A DNA stretch of 64,000 bases from Rhizoclosmatium globosum (Eukaryota; Chytridiomycota; Chytridiomycetes; Chytridiales; Chytriomycetaceae). Within the stretch, counting starts at the first letter, position 1. Every line of letters begins with the position of its first letter. This document shows positions 1 through 11,045 of the stretch, piece after piece. The translations under genes were made by a program, and so were the position numbers. The notes beneath the pieces were generated by a model, which saw nothing but the letters and a program-made list of their open reading frames with translations, searched no databases and was not told the DNA's origin. The stretch is from positions 1-64,000 of the forward strand of contig MCGO01000202.1 of the NCBI GenBank assembly GCA_002104985.1, given 5' to 3'.

Positions 1-11
1 AGTGTCAGGTG

Positions 12-108
12 CAGGAGGACAGTGTCCTGGTGTCCTGTGCAGGAGGACAGTGTCCTGGTGTCCTGTGCAGGAGGACAGTGTCCTGGTGTCCTGTGTAGGA
101 GGACAGTG
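12..108. repeat. 28-bp minisatellite
   Basis: Three full copies of a 28-bp unit start at 12, 40 and 68, followed by a partial copy to about 108. The unit contains the inverted pair AGGACA/TGTCCT, so each copy could fold. The copies are almost identical, with one C-to-T change at the start of the partial copy. The array may continue left of the window. No gene is visible in it. Confidence 0.9.
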
Positions 109-129
109 GGTGACTCATCTTAATCAACC

Positions 130-152
130 TAATCCAACAGTATAGAACCTAC
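130..152. repeat. left direct repeat flanking the LINE
   Basis: This 23-nt stretch recurs at 6834-6855 with a single one-base indel (GAACC versus GACC). The two copies bracket the retrotransposon exactly, which is what a target-site duplication made by target-primed reverse transcription looks like. Confidence 0.75.
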
Positions 153-290
153 CGGTTTTCAATGGCAGTTTATTCACGCATGTTCAACCAATTCAATATA
201 ATTCATATCCCATAACTTCACTTCCAGTCCTGATCACACACACATCAACTCATCCTGTCTAATATATCCAATACACATCCTCCCTGCAAC

Positions 291-3200
291 TCATCCTTCT
301 CCTCCTACATCCCTGGGGCGGTTTGGTGGTCTCCCACGCGGTCTGTTTCTTTCTTGGGCCAACCTGGCACTTCTTGCTGAGCGAATCATGGAAGCAGCAG
401 ATCTTGGCGGTGGCGGTGCAGCTGGTCTTGGTGGTGGCTCCTCGTTGTCAGACTGGTCTTGGTTGGTCCAGTAGCCATCCTCTTGGCATCTGCGCAGTCC
501 TCGGCACTTGGTAAGAATCATCTTGATGGCAATCAGACAGCTTGAATAGGCAGTGGATTTACTTGGAGCAACAGAGCGGTACTTGTTCAGAACAGCATCG
601 ATACGAGTGTGTCTCCTGCAAAGTAGTGGTGGAACGTCTTCATGGAGAGTCTTGAGCAACAGGTCAGCACCAGAACATGTAGCAGCATGGGCCCTGGTAA
701 GCATATCAGTACATTTTTTGCATTCTTCATGACGAGTCACTGCGCCTAGAGTCCACTGAAGTAAAAGCCACCGGTCTTCTCTTGAAATTCCAGATTTGGG
801 CTGCAGAAAGGGCCTGACTCGATCAGACATAGTAACTTCAATTGCGTCCCCAACTCCTCCAGGCTTTGCGTCAGCCAAGTCCACAATTGCTTGCTTCTTC
901 AGTTTCTGCTTTTCTAGGAGAGGCAGAGGTCGTGTTGCTTGGACTGCAAGAGGTGCACGTTGCAGTTGCGGGTGGGGCTTGTTGATTTCTGGATGGTTCC
1001 AGAGTGAGTTCTGCATGGCAAGCTTTGGGAGTGAATTCTTGTGAGGTGTTCTAGCAGGCTGAATAGCATAGTGAAAAACTTTAACAGCCAAGTTTCCTTC
1101 ATCACCTGAGGAGTTGAGACGAGCAGCCCAATTCAAGTTCAGTATCTTTGCGCGATAAGACATGGGCTCTACTTGGAGTAACTTCATGAGAGCAACCTTG
1201 GAGGTGTTTCTTGGAGTCGATGTCAATGTTCGCAGTGCCATAGTTTGGACTCGCTCATAGTAGGTCAACAGATTGGCTGGCATGCCATGACCATAGAGAG
1301 CAAGACCATACTCCATGACAGGACGGATGAAAGCCTTGTAGATTCTGGCTGAAGCAGCAGGGGCCCAACCTCTGGCATTGAATCCAATGGGAGCAAGAGA
1401 AGCAATGACCTGTTTGGCTTTAGTAGTTCTTGCCAATACCATCTCTTTCCAGCAGATTCCTGAAGAGTTGAAGGGGACTCCAAGATACAATGCACTAGTC
1501 TCTGAAGGCAGATCCACTCCATACATCTTCAAGGCAACGTCTCTCCTGTTGATTGGTGGCCCAAGTACAACACATTTCTGAGGAGCAAACTGCATGCCAA
1601 CTCCCTACTCCAGTCTTCGCAGGTCTTGAGCAACTTGGCCATGTCTCTTGTGTTTGATGCCACCAGAAAGTGTCATCTGCAAACAACAACCGATTCACAC
1701 GCACTCCATGGACTGCAATGGTGGGCATTTCTATGGCCTTGAGTCTTCTGCAGAGAGGATCAATGAAGAAGTTGAAGAGGATAGGTGAGAGGGTAGACCC
1801 TTGGAGTAAACCACGAGCATTGGGTATGGGAATACTCATCTTTCCAGCAACAACCAGCATACTCTGATTCTTGTCAAACAGATCCTGAAGACGTTGAATG
1901 GCTGCAGCTGATACTCCAAAGTATGTCTCCAGCTCTTTCCAAAGAATGTCCCTGTCCACCATATCATATGCAGCCTTCAGGTCCAGCAACACTGCAAAAG
2001 CTTCCTTGGCACCAGACAGGATTTCGTGCAATACCATGACTTGATCCAAGGTGGAACGGGAGGGGCGGAAACCAGCTTGAGTGTCATCTAACGTTGCTAT
2101 GGCTAGGTGCACAAGTTCTGGCAGCAGGACACGTTCATAGAGGCGGCGTCCAGTGCAGGTGAGAGCAATCGGGCGGTGCATGGCAATGTCAGAAGGAGAG
2201 CCCTTGTTCTTGTATACTGGGACAATGGTGGCATTCCTCCATTCAGAAGGAATAGTAGATGTCTTGTGTACAAGAGTCAAGAATTTGGTGAACACTCTTA
2301 CCATTGCTGAACCTCCATAGTAGATGAGCTCGGCAGGAATGTTGTCTGGCCAGAGGCCTTTCCAAGTGGCAGTCTCTTCATGGTTGCTTCCACAGACTCT
2401 TCAGTAACCAGCTGGGCAGTACTTTTGAAGTTGAACAGTCGCCCAGGTTGTCCTCTGGGAATAACTTGACCAGTAGGTTGTCCACCAAAAGTAGAGACAA
2501 AGTGCTGTGCATGTGTGTCAATAGCATCAGGATCTAACTTACAGCCTGACTTTGTCTGCCTTGCCCTCGCATTCTTGGTCATACGCAGAAATGAAGAGAA
2601 GTTCTGGGGTTCAGCAAGGTTATCCACAGCATCTTCAAACAGTTTGGTGCGACGTTGTTTCAAAGACACACGGTAGCTTCTTTGAGACTGGGTAAGGGCT
2701 TTGGATCTGGCTTCAATTTCGGCAGGAGTCAGGCTAGGATGTTCTGAAGTGATTGCATCTTGGAGTTCAGAAATGGCCTCAATAATTGCTTCTCTGGTGG
2801 CCTCCATTTCGTCTGTCCAAAAGTCTTCTGGCAGGCGATCATGAACAACAAGAGTTCCAATGGTAGTTTCAGCAGCTTGTTCAATCCAAGACTTGATGGC
2901 ATTCCAAGACTGATCAACATGGTGTTGAATATGATTAGCATTGGGTTGGGAGCTACCATTCATAACAAGAGACTCATCTGTCCCAGTGGGGGACACACTA
3001 AGCAAATTACTACTCGGGCCACCATTTGAGTGGCCCCCCACTGTACGCCCAGGCTCATGCCTGACAGATCCAGAAGCTTGACCTTGAGCTATGTGGGAGT
3101 TGCTGCTTGAAGAACTAGAAGAGCTGCTTCCTTGATTAAGACTATTGTTCATACTCTGAGTGTGATTAGAACCAAGTCTGGAACCACCAGAAACAAGAGA

Positions 3201-4114
3201 CTCATCTGTCCCAGTGGGGGACACACTAAGCAAATTACTACTCGGGCCACATTTGAGTGGCCCCCCACTGTACGCCCAGGCTGTTGCCTGACAGAATCCA
3301 GAGAAGTTTGAATAGTTCTGAGAATAGTATCCACATTGACTGCAAGTTGATCCTTGTACTTTTGCTGCTGATCTAATCTAGACAATTTGCGAATATTCCA
3401 TCGAGTAAATTGCTTGGTACTAGCATCAGGATCGACTCTGTCAGGTATCTTGAAAGTGATGGGACATGGTCAGAGCCTCCAGAGATTCAAGTTCATGAAC
3501 AGTGACAGACTCAACATCAAAGTTGGCCAAGACAATATCAGGGATACCACAACCTCCTCTGTTGAAGGAGGTCCATTTTCCAGAGATGGGTTTCTGAATA
3601 GACAACTGAGAATCCACAAGTTCTTCGAGTAATAATCGCCCTCGAGGATTGATAGCAGAATCCCCGGTAGCTTCACCAAGACGAGCATTCAGATCCCCAA
3701 ATACAATAATTTGCTTCTGGAACCATCAGAGAGTTCCTCCGCTTTTGCCAGAATTTCTTGAAGTTTTGCATCCGCACGTGAGGGAGCAATATAAGCAGCA
3801 AGAAGGATAATATCATTGACCAGGAGTGCAAGATAGCATTGGTCCTTGTCTTCATAGAGTACACGCATAGAGTTTGGTTCGATTGAAGGAGAGGCAAAGG
3901 CAAGTAGGCCTCCAGTGTTACGTGGGCCACCCGCAATCTGATTGAGGTTTTCAGTAATGAGGTTGGAGAGATAAGGTCTGAAAGGGATAGAAGATTGAGG
4001 AGATAACCAAGTTTCAAGTAAAAATGTAATACTAATTTGCTGTTGAGTGTTGAAGCAGCGGATTTCTTCAGCCTTTCCCGCCAGGCCATTCACATTTGCG
4101 CAGTGTATTAACAT
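291..4114 (-). pseudogene. LINE ORF2: endonuclease-reverse transcriptase, frameshifted
   Basis: The region reads in pieces. An AP-endonuclease N-part (4114 to about 3690) carries an ETWL motif, and FGDLNARLG follows in another frame at about 3690-3720. A Ser/Asn-rich linker follows. The RT fingers carry GKASG about 2350, then DNIPAEL in a shifted frame. The palm has LLFADDT about 1665-1680. The thumb and C-terminal region run from 1595 to 291 and include a CX2CX7HX3C knuckle near 680-720. Frame breaks lie near 3695, 3250, 2350, 1670 and 1598; those at 2350, 1670 and 1598 are each repaired by one extra base in a short homopolymer (CC, TTT, GG). All the domains needed for a LINE ORF2 are present, but the frame is broken. 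Confidence 0.85.
2964..3299 (-). repeat. direct repeat inside the LINE ORF2 linker
   Basis: A segment of about 107 bp at 2964-3070 recurs at 3192-3299, an offset of 228 bp. The copies are near identical through the first 90 bases, but the second lacks one base (GGGCCACCATTT versus GGGCCACATTT). That missing base helps break the frame. In protein it duplicates the motif LLSVSPTGTDESLV. It reflects a partial tandem duplication within the spacer between endonuclease and reverse transcriptase. Confidence 0.85.
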
Positions 4115-4350
4115 TTTGATGGTTGTTCTGTCTCCATGTCAACATCCCCTTCAGCAACAGGTCCAGATCCAGGATCCAGAGGAGCAGGAGGGGGAGCAGG
4201 TTGGCTTTCATGATGGTAGTTAGCTTGATGTGCAGACTGTCTTCCAAGAGTGAGACTTGGATTCTTGGTGATTTCCCTCGCTTTCGTAAGCACTGCATCC
4301 TTGATGTCCTGTGACGCTCCATCCACAATAGTGTCTTGCAGATTGACTGT

Positions 4351-6643
4351 TCAAGCCATCAAGCAGAGGTGGGTGAGGCGGTTAACAATTGATGCCTTGC
4401 AGGCTTCATCAGATTGGCGTCCATGACTTGGCTTGGCAAATGGGTTGAAACTATCCAACACCTGGGCTCCAGAGTCCTTGAGCTGTTTAACTACTGTGTT
4501 GTATGCAATCTCAGTCACATAGAACTCCACAATAGCATTTCCAATAGTTGAAGCCAATACTACAAACTTCCCGATTCCAAGAGCATTTGCAAGACTCTTG
4601 ATCAACTTGTCTCTAGATTTACCGCGAATGTCACGCAATGGGCGAGTGTCATTAATACCAATGCGCACACACTTGAATTTCAATGGCTCAGAAGGAGGTG
4701 CAAGCATTTGTTGCACAGCTCGGTTGCGGCGTTGGAGCATTTGCTTCTGAGAGAGAAGAGGGAGCTGTGACTTTGCTGCATGAGCATAAGAAAGAGGAGC
4801 ATTATGGGTACTTATCGGTCCCTGAGGGGGACCATTGTTTAAAGATGTTCCTGGACCGCTGATGCGGTCCCCCTCGTGCGCTTTTGGTCCTCCAAGAGAA
4901 GCTGGTGGCGCAGACTGGAAGAAGGATGGTGTTGCTGACTGAGACTGAGACTGAGACTGAGAGGCAAGAGGTGCATAAGTATTATGATGAAGAGAAGCCA
5001 TGGTACTTATCGATCCCGTGGGGGGACCGACTTTAAAATCTTGGCCGCCAATGCGGCCCCCCTCTCCAGCAAGGCGCGTATTCTTGCGCCTACTAACGAG
5101 ATTAAACTGGGCATCGTGTTCTTCATCTGAGTCTGGGACACTATCTGCCCAGCTAATACGAGGAGTAGATGGTCTATTAATATCCAGACCTGGTACATGA
5201 CGTCCATTGACTCCAGATCCAGAAGTTCCAGCAGCTTGACCAAGTGATGGTTCCTTGCCCCACCTAGTTTCAATTCCAACAGCCAAAAGGGCATTCGTTG
5301 CCTCAGTTGTACTCATGCCTCTCAACTCAAGGGCTTCGCGCGCAGACCAGGCCCTCTCTAACACACTGCCTTTCTTCACCATAGAGTTCCCAACCTCAAT
5401 CAAAGTGTTTTCAGGGATTCGATCATAAATTGCTTGCTGAGCTGCAGTTCTGTGGTTCAGGTAGTCTGCTGCTGTTTTTGGTCTGAAGGGGTTTGCAGTT
5501 CCAGGTGTGCGTCCACCACGCCCAACTCGACCACCAGCAGTGTGTCCATTACGACTAGCTACGCTCTCCACATTACTAGTTGTTTGAGGTGCTCTAGTTT
5601 GCTCTCTCCCATGAGCAAGTTCCTTGATGAGCTGTTTCATCTCCAACAGCTCTTTGCGCATTTCCTCCATTTGTGCTTCAGCTCTAGCAGCTCTAGCATT
5701 GCTTCACGATATAGTTGTTCCCAGTTACTTGGTTGGGATTGTTGCTGTTGTTGTTGGTGTTGCTGGACTTGGTGCATTTTTGACTGACTCTCAGCCAACA
5801 ACTCCTGGCTGCCACCACCACTTCCAGACACCATATTCCCACTCAAATTCGCTCTACTTTCACCCACGAACTTGTTTGAAGCTGCTGGGACTTGTACAGG
5901 GGCTCCTGGTGCAGCGCTGGCTAACTTTTCGACCGTTGGAGCGATTTCCTCCAAACCAGCGTCGATTTGAGCGAAGATATCAGTAGAATACCTGTTCAAA
6001 GTTTGAGAAGGTTCCGTTGGGGCGATCACCTGCTGCATAGCTTTTTCACTTGGCACCCCAACTCCAACAGCTCCAGCAGCCTCATTTCCACTCATGGCAT
6101 CCTGAAACACCTCCATTATGTCTGAATCCGCGTCAGATGCATCTCCAGAAGAGCTGGAAGGTCTAAGTCTCTTTTTGATGGAGGTTTGGCAGATTGTTTG
6201 GCAGTTGGCTGGAACTTCAATGTAGTCTGCTTTGGACCAGCAGTCTTAGAGGCCATTCCAGTATGTTTAGCCGCTGGTTGCAGGGTACTATACGCAGCTT
6301 GAATAGTTTCCAAGGTATGTGCAGTAGAAGGGCCAGCTGCCTTCATTGACTCCTCCAACCTGCACTTCTTTGTGCAAGCCTGGCAGCCGAGCTGAATGCG
6401 TCTGGCACCGAATGAGAGTACATTTCCACCAACTCCATGCGATTTCATTGATGGTTCATTGCACTTGCAGTTTGGACAGCGCAACAACGGTTGGATCGCG
6501 GTTGCGAGTCTACGCTCCCAGAACTCGAATCGTTCTGGTCGATTGTTTGTCGAAAGCTTGAGCATGTCTTCGAGTACTTCCTCCTTTGGGGGGAAGAGCA
6601 CTGTAGGCTGCGACTGTTGTCTTGATGTTGTCTCCATACACAC
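4351..6643 (-). pseudogene. LINE ORF1: gag-like protein, frameshifted
   Basis: Three consecutive minus-strand pieces (6643-6116, 6116-5637 and 5670-4351) form a gag-like protein. The N-terminal piece has a cysteine cluster of the form CPNCKC...SHG...GCQACTKKC, a likely zinc-binding finger. The middle is Gln-rich. A Glu/Lys/Leu-rich stretch near 5640-5560 is probably a coiled coil but is split by a frame change at about 5640-5670. A second frame change lies near 6116. The C-terminal half carries short basic and Ser/Pro-rich segments and resembles an RRM-like ORF1 only weakly. The role, RNA chaperone for retrotransposition, is inferred from position. Confidence 0.7.
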
Positions 6644-6833
6644 CGTATCTGTTTGAAGACAACAATTTTTCCTAACCCTAACTCTCAGGTATCCAAAATT
6701 ATTGTCGGATCATAAGTTGCATCCTGATGTACAACTCTCTCCATTTTGAGATACACACAACTCAAGCAGACTCATACTCACCTTTGGGTTTCACTCATTT
6801 CTCCTCTCTTGGTCTGACGTTACAAACTCTTTT

Positions 6834-6855
6834 TAATCCAACAGTATAGACCTAC
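6834..6855. repeat. right direct repeat flanking the LINE
   Basis: This copy matches 130-152 apart from one base. It lies beyond the 5' end of the LINE (minus orientation) and just before the 3' region of the kinase/Sel1 gene. It is interpreted as the second copy of the target-site duplication. Confidence 0.75.
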
Positions 6856-6977
6856 AATAACATTACAGTCATCATCAATTATATTCTGTTTATTGTGCGT
6901 AAAATTTCAGAAATACTTGCAGAAATCTCAGATATTCTTCAAATTGTCAAGGAATTCTTGGGAGTTCTTCAAAATAA

Positions 6978-9293
6978 TTACATTATTGTGCAATTCTGTA
7001 CCCTTGTCAAGGCAGCTTTTGCATTCATGTTTCCTTGCTCAACAGCTTTCTTCAACCAAACAACAGCCTGCTCATAGTCTTGAGCCACCCCTTGGCCATT
7101 CTCGTAACACAATCCTAGATCATATTGAGCTGCTGAATGTCCTTGTTCAGCAGCCTTCTTAAACCAACCCACAGCCTGCTTATAGTCTTGAGCCACCCCT
7201 TGGCCATTCTTGTAACACAATCCTAGATCATATTGAGCTGCTGAATGTCCTTGTTCAGCAGCCTTCTGAAACCAAACAACAGCCTGCTCATAGTCTTGAG
7301 CCATCCCTTGGCCTTCTCTATAACAAATTCCCAAACTATGTTGAGCTGCTGAATGTCCTTGTTCAGCAGCCTTCTTAAACCAAACAACAGCCTGCTTATA
7401 GTCTTGAGCCACCCCTTGGCCAAAGTAGAAGCAATTACCCAAACTCTGTTGAGCTGACATGTTTCCTTGTTCAGCAGCCTTCTTAAACCAACCCACAGCC
7501 TGCTCATAGTCTTGAGCAACCCCTTGGCCATTCTTGTAACAAAATCCCAGATCATATTGAGCTGCTGTATTTCCTTGTTCAGCAGCCTTCTTAAACCAAC
7601 CAACAGCCTGCTTATAGTCTTGAGCCACCCCTTGGCCAAAGTAGAAGCAATTACCCAAACTCTGTTGAGCTAACACGTTTCCTTGTTCAGCAGCCTTCTG
7701 AAACCAAACAACAGCCTGCTTATAGTCTTGAGCCACCCCTTGGCCATTCTTGTAACACAATCCTAGATCATATTGAGCTGCTGAATGTCCTTGTTCAGCA
7801 GCCTTCTTAAACCAACCCACAGCTTGCTTATAGTCTTGAGCCATCTCTTGGCCTTCTCTATAACAAATTCCCAAACTATGTTGAGCTGCTGAATGTCCTT
7901 GTTCAGCAGCCTTCTTAAACCAAACAACAGCCTGCTTATAGTCTTGAGCCACCCCTTGGCCAAAGTAGAAGCAATGACCCAAACTATGTTGAGCTGCTGA
8001 ATGTCCTTGTTCAGCAGCCTTCTTAAACCAACCAACAGCCTGCTTATAATCTTGAGCCACCCCTTGGCCATTTCTATAACAAAGTCCTAATTTAAACTGA
8101 GCAGTTGCATATCCTTGATCTGCAGCTTGTTTATACCAGATTGCAGCCTGTCTGTAGTCTTGAGACAGCCCAATTCCATCATTAAAGTAATTGCCCAAAG
8201 AATATTGAGCTAAAGCATTTCCTTCCTCTACTGCTTTGTAATAATAGTCAAGCAATGCTAGGCCTGAAGTTTGTTTTTTAACATTTTCTACCAAATATTC
8301 CACAGCCTCGATATATTCTTTGGTAGGATAAGGCTGGTTACTTGGCTGAATCCATTTATCTGGTTTGATACTTAGTAAAAAAAAACAGTTAATTTGTATT
8401 ACCTTTAATTTCAGAGCAGATTTCTACAAGGGAGGGCCGCTTTGTGTGATTTTGACTCCAGCAACGTTCCATAAGATTCCAGGAATCATCAGAAATATTA
8501 TCAATTTTGCGACTGTAATTTGGAGTACCACTTCTGTTTGGACGTTCCTTTTGTTGGATCCATTGAGCAATAGCAAATTGGTTTTCAATCATAGGTGTGC
8601 CCTCAAAAGGCCAATGCCTCGATTTGACATAGTACATGATCATGGCAAAGCTAAAGACATCATATGAAGTTGAAGGTTTGTATCCTGGAAGCATGGCCTC
8701 AGGTGGAGCATAGCAAGCGTGGCCAAAAGTTGGACCCTGCCTTTTGGAATATGTTGTGTGGGTTGATTCGGTTGTAGACAAACCAAAGTCGGCAAGAACA
8801 GCTCGGTTATCACTTGGATCTGCAGAATGTATTGAGCACGGAGAAGGGCAAACTAATGCAACTTACGAATAAGGATGTTATCCGGCTTGAGGTCGCGATG
8901 AATAATTGGTGGATTTTGTTCATGCAAGTACTTGATCGCATGAGCAATACCCAGTAGCCACTTGTTTCGCAAGACATTTAAAGGTGCAGGTTCCTCGAGG
9001 ATGGCCTCGTAAACGCTTATGCCCAAACGTTCAAAGATAAGTACTGGACTTGCATTCGTTGGATCAATCGTTTTTCCCCAATAGTTGACTATGTTGGGGT
9101 GTCTGAGTTTGGCGCTGATGGTTGCCTCCTTTTCAAATGCTTCAAGGAGCTCTTGACGCAGCTTGCCCTTGGTCTTTAGAGCCTTGACTGCCACTTGAAC
9201 GTTCCCATATGTACCAGCATACACTACGCTGAAACCGCCTTCGCCAAGTACGCTTTCGTGGTGTATGATGAGTGACGTGTTTGCTCCATTCAT
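6978..9293 (-). CDS. protein kinase with Sel1 repeats
   Basis: The model has three exons (9293-8867, 8819-8403, 8359-6978) joining to 741 residues. The N-terminal half is a Ser/Thr or Tyr-kinase-like domain. It has the glycine loop GEGGFSVVYAG (about residues 17-27), the VAVK lysine, and HRDLKPDN. DFG is restored only by splicing the 47-bp intron, and a YAPPE motif and the C-lobe arginine follow. The C-terminal half (about 300-741) holds eleven complete 36-residue Sel1 repeats plus a partial one. Sel1 repeats form alpha-helical scaffolds for protein binding. Intron 2 has a TACTAAG branch point. The ATG at 9293 is the first in frame; an upstream exon cannot be excluded. A kinase-scaffold signalling role is inferred. 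Confidence 0.88.
7018..8205 (-). repeat. 108-bp tandem repeats encoding Sel1 units
   Basis: This is the DNA counterpart of the Sel1 array: eleven units of 108 bp, one per 36-residue repeat. Adjacent units are nearly identical at the nucleotide level. The outermost unit, near 8130-8205, is more diverged. Units with FYFGQGVAQDY, CYREGQ and CYKNGQ recur in a partly periodic order, which suggests recent multi-unit duplication or gene conversion. Such arrays are prone to length change and assembly collapse. Confidence 0.85.
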
Positions 9294-9424
9294 TTGCAAC
9301 CCGAAATTGAACACAACACCATGCCTCAATGAGTAACATTAGCATCTTATGCGAGGCAATATCAAAAAGGCTTGGCAAAATCGTGAAAGAATTATATTTA
9401 GATCAAGTACTTCCAAAGCCCAGA

Positions 9425-10927
9425 TCAATTGCTTCCTACACTCCAAACACTGCGCGTATCCATTGTTCCTGTCACACCGCTCTTTTCCCCAAAGCTCAGA
9501 GCGGTCTTGACAGACACGACACTAAAGACATCCCCAATACGTCGATCTCGCTCCCGTTCCCTTTCAGCGCGTTCAACAATCGTGGCAGGAGGAATGCCTC
9601 GAATGGAAGCATTATCAATGTTGGCTCGACTCCCTCGATAGTCTTCCATTGTACTACCATTCCCGGCACCAGCCAATGTCCCACCTATACTGGTACCACC
9701 ATTTTCACGTTCTCGTTCTCGCTCTCGCTCTCGTTCACGGATGATAGTATCGCGAGGATCAAATGTGGTCGCGCTAAATGTACTCGCATTTCCAGGAAGT
9801 ACAATCCCTCCCGCACTCCCTCCTCCTCCTGTTATTGAAGATGCATGGGCATATTCGGGCCCACCAATGCCTCTAGTTCCACCAGCAACTCCATTAGCAT
9901 TCACACCTGAACTGCTACTACCAACGACGACTGTCCCTCCACCAAGGTTTGAAGTAATACGATCGGTACCCGTAGTATAAATAGAATTATTGTAACCAAG
10001 ACTCTGAATAGAGCGGGCGCCTGCACCACGATCTGGTCTTTCTTTATCAGCTGTCGCAAGACTTCCATAATGCCGCAGAGACGTATTTGTAGTAGATGCG
10101 ATACTGGGCGGACGGTGAGAAGAGGAGACAATAGATTGGTTGTAGGTGAGATGTTCATGGTGGAGTGGAATAGAGATATTTGAGTTTATGGATGCACGAG
10201 AAGAGGTGAAGCCCGTGTTTGCGGTGGCAGGAGCGGATATGGGAAAAGGATTTGTAAAAGGAAGGGAGCGCAAGTTCACGTCGGGGGTAAATGAGACGAC
10301 TCGGCTGCTTATCGGCTCGAGCGGTTCGAGGGCAGTATTCGTTGAGTGGATAGACAGTGACAATGACGGGTCTCTGCGATCCCTAATTGAATCGCCAATC
10401 AAAAGCCGATTTGAGGATGGAATTCTACGTTTTCTGCGTCGATGTTTTCTGATGTTTCTGTGTTTTTGGAGTTGGTTGTTCGGGATGAAGACAGACGACG
10501 ACTGCGACGCGTCTGATTCGAACTCTGATTCTGCATCGACATCGACATCGACTTCGTACGAGAACAGCGAGGACCTGCGCAGGCGGACGGTCAGCAAACC
10601 AGCGCCAACAACACAATTCACTTAGACAAACCGGGCATCGGCGTCGTACTCGCTGGCGCCGTCGTCTCTTCCTTCGACAAGAACAGACGGCGTCGATGGC
10701 GATGGTGGCTGGTGGGCGGTGGCGGCGGCGGCGGCGGTGACAGTTGGAGACGAGTGCGGTCGAGACACCGGTCCTGGTCCTGGGCCTGGTCCTGCAAGGT
10801 CGTCCTTTGCAAACAGTCCCTTTAATCGCTCTAGAAAGCCGCCGAGTGATCCCCGCCGCCCTGATCCCGTGCGCCGTGTTCGCTGCACTTGCTGCGTACT
10901 TTGCCCAAGTGTGGCTCGGTTGGGCAT
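9425..10927 (-). CDS. hypothetical low-complexity protein
   Basis: The model has two exons (10927-10632 and 10574-9425) giving 481 residues. The 57-bp intron GTTTGT...GCGCAG removes an in-frame TAA and has a CTGAC branch-like motif. The protein starts MPNRATLGQS. It then has a basic N-terminus, a Gly/Pro tract, an Asp/Val/Glu patch, a basic KHRRRKRR stretch that could be a nuclear signal, Ser/Gly-rich stretches and an Arg-Glu alternating run (about 9704-9740) made by a CT-rich microsatellite. The C-terminus (about 35 residues, rich in Ser and Val) is the most ordered-looking part. No transmembrane segment or known domain was seen. Function is unknown. Confidence 0.65.
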
Positions 10928-11045
10928 AACAAATAATTCAAATAAGCTTGAGAACAATGAACAAACACATCGAATAAGATATGTATCTTTATTTCAAATA
11001 AAGTGATATTCAAGAATTCATTTGAGCAAAGTACACTAGAGTACA

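Larger units (their letters stand above)
153..6833 (-). mobile_element. non-LTR (LINE) retrotransposon, decayed
   Basis: The element reads on the minus strand, so its 5' end is near 6833 and its 3' end near 153. It has two coding regions in LINE order: a gag-like ORF1 with a CCHC-like finger, then ORF2 with an APE-type endonuclease, a reverse transcriptase and a C-terminal CCHC knuckle. No LTRs or RNase H domain are visible. A minus-strand AATAAA lies at 169-174 just before the 3' boundary, and there is no long poly(A) tail. A near-identical 22-23 bp direct repeat flanks it. Several one-base frameshifts break both ORFs, so this copy appears inactive unless some are assembly errors. The clade is not assigned. 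Confidence 0.88.

Noticed and set aside
1..6855. LTR retrotransposon or endogenous virus
   Set aside because: No LTRs, protease, integrase or RNase H were seen; the APE-type endonuclease and RT order is LINE-like.
7018..8205. Regular repeats that could suggest a CRISPR-like or satellite array
   Set aside because: The 108-bp period is in frame and encodes Sel1 repeats with no spacers; it is coding sequence.
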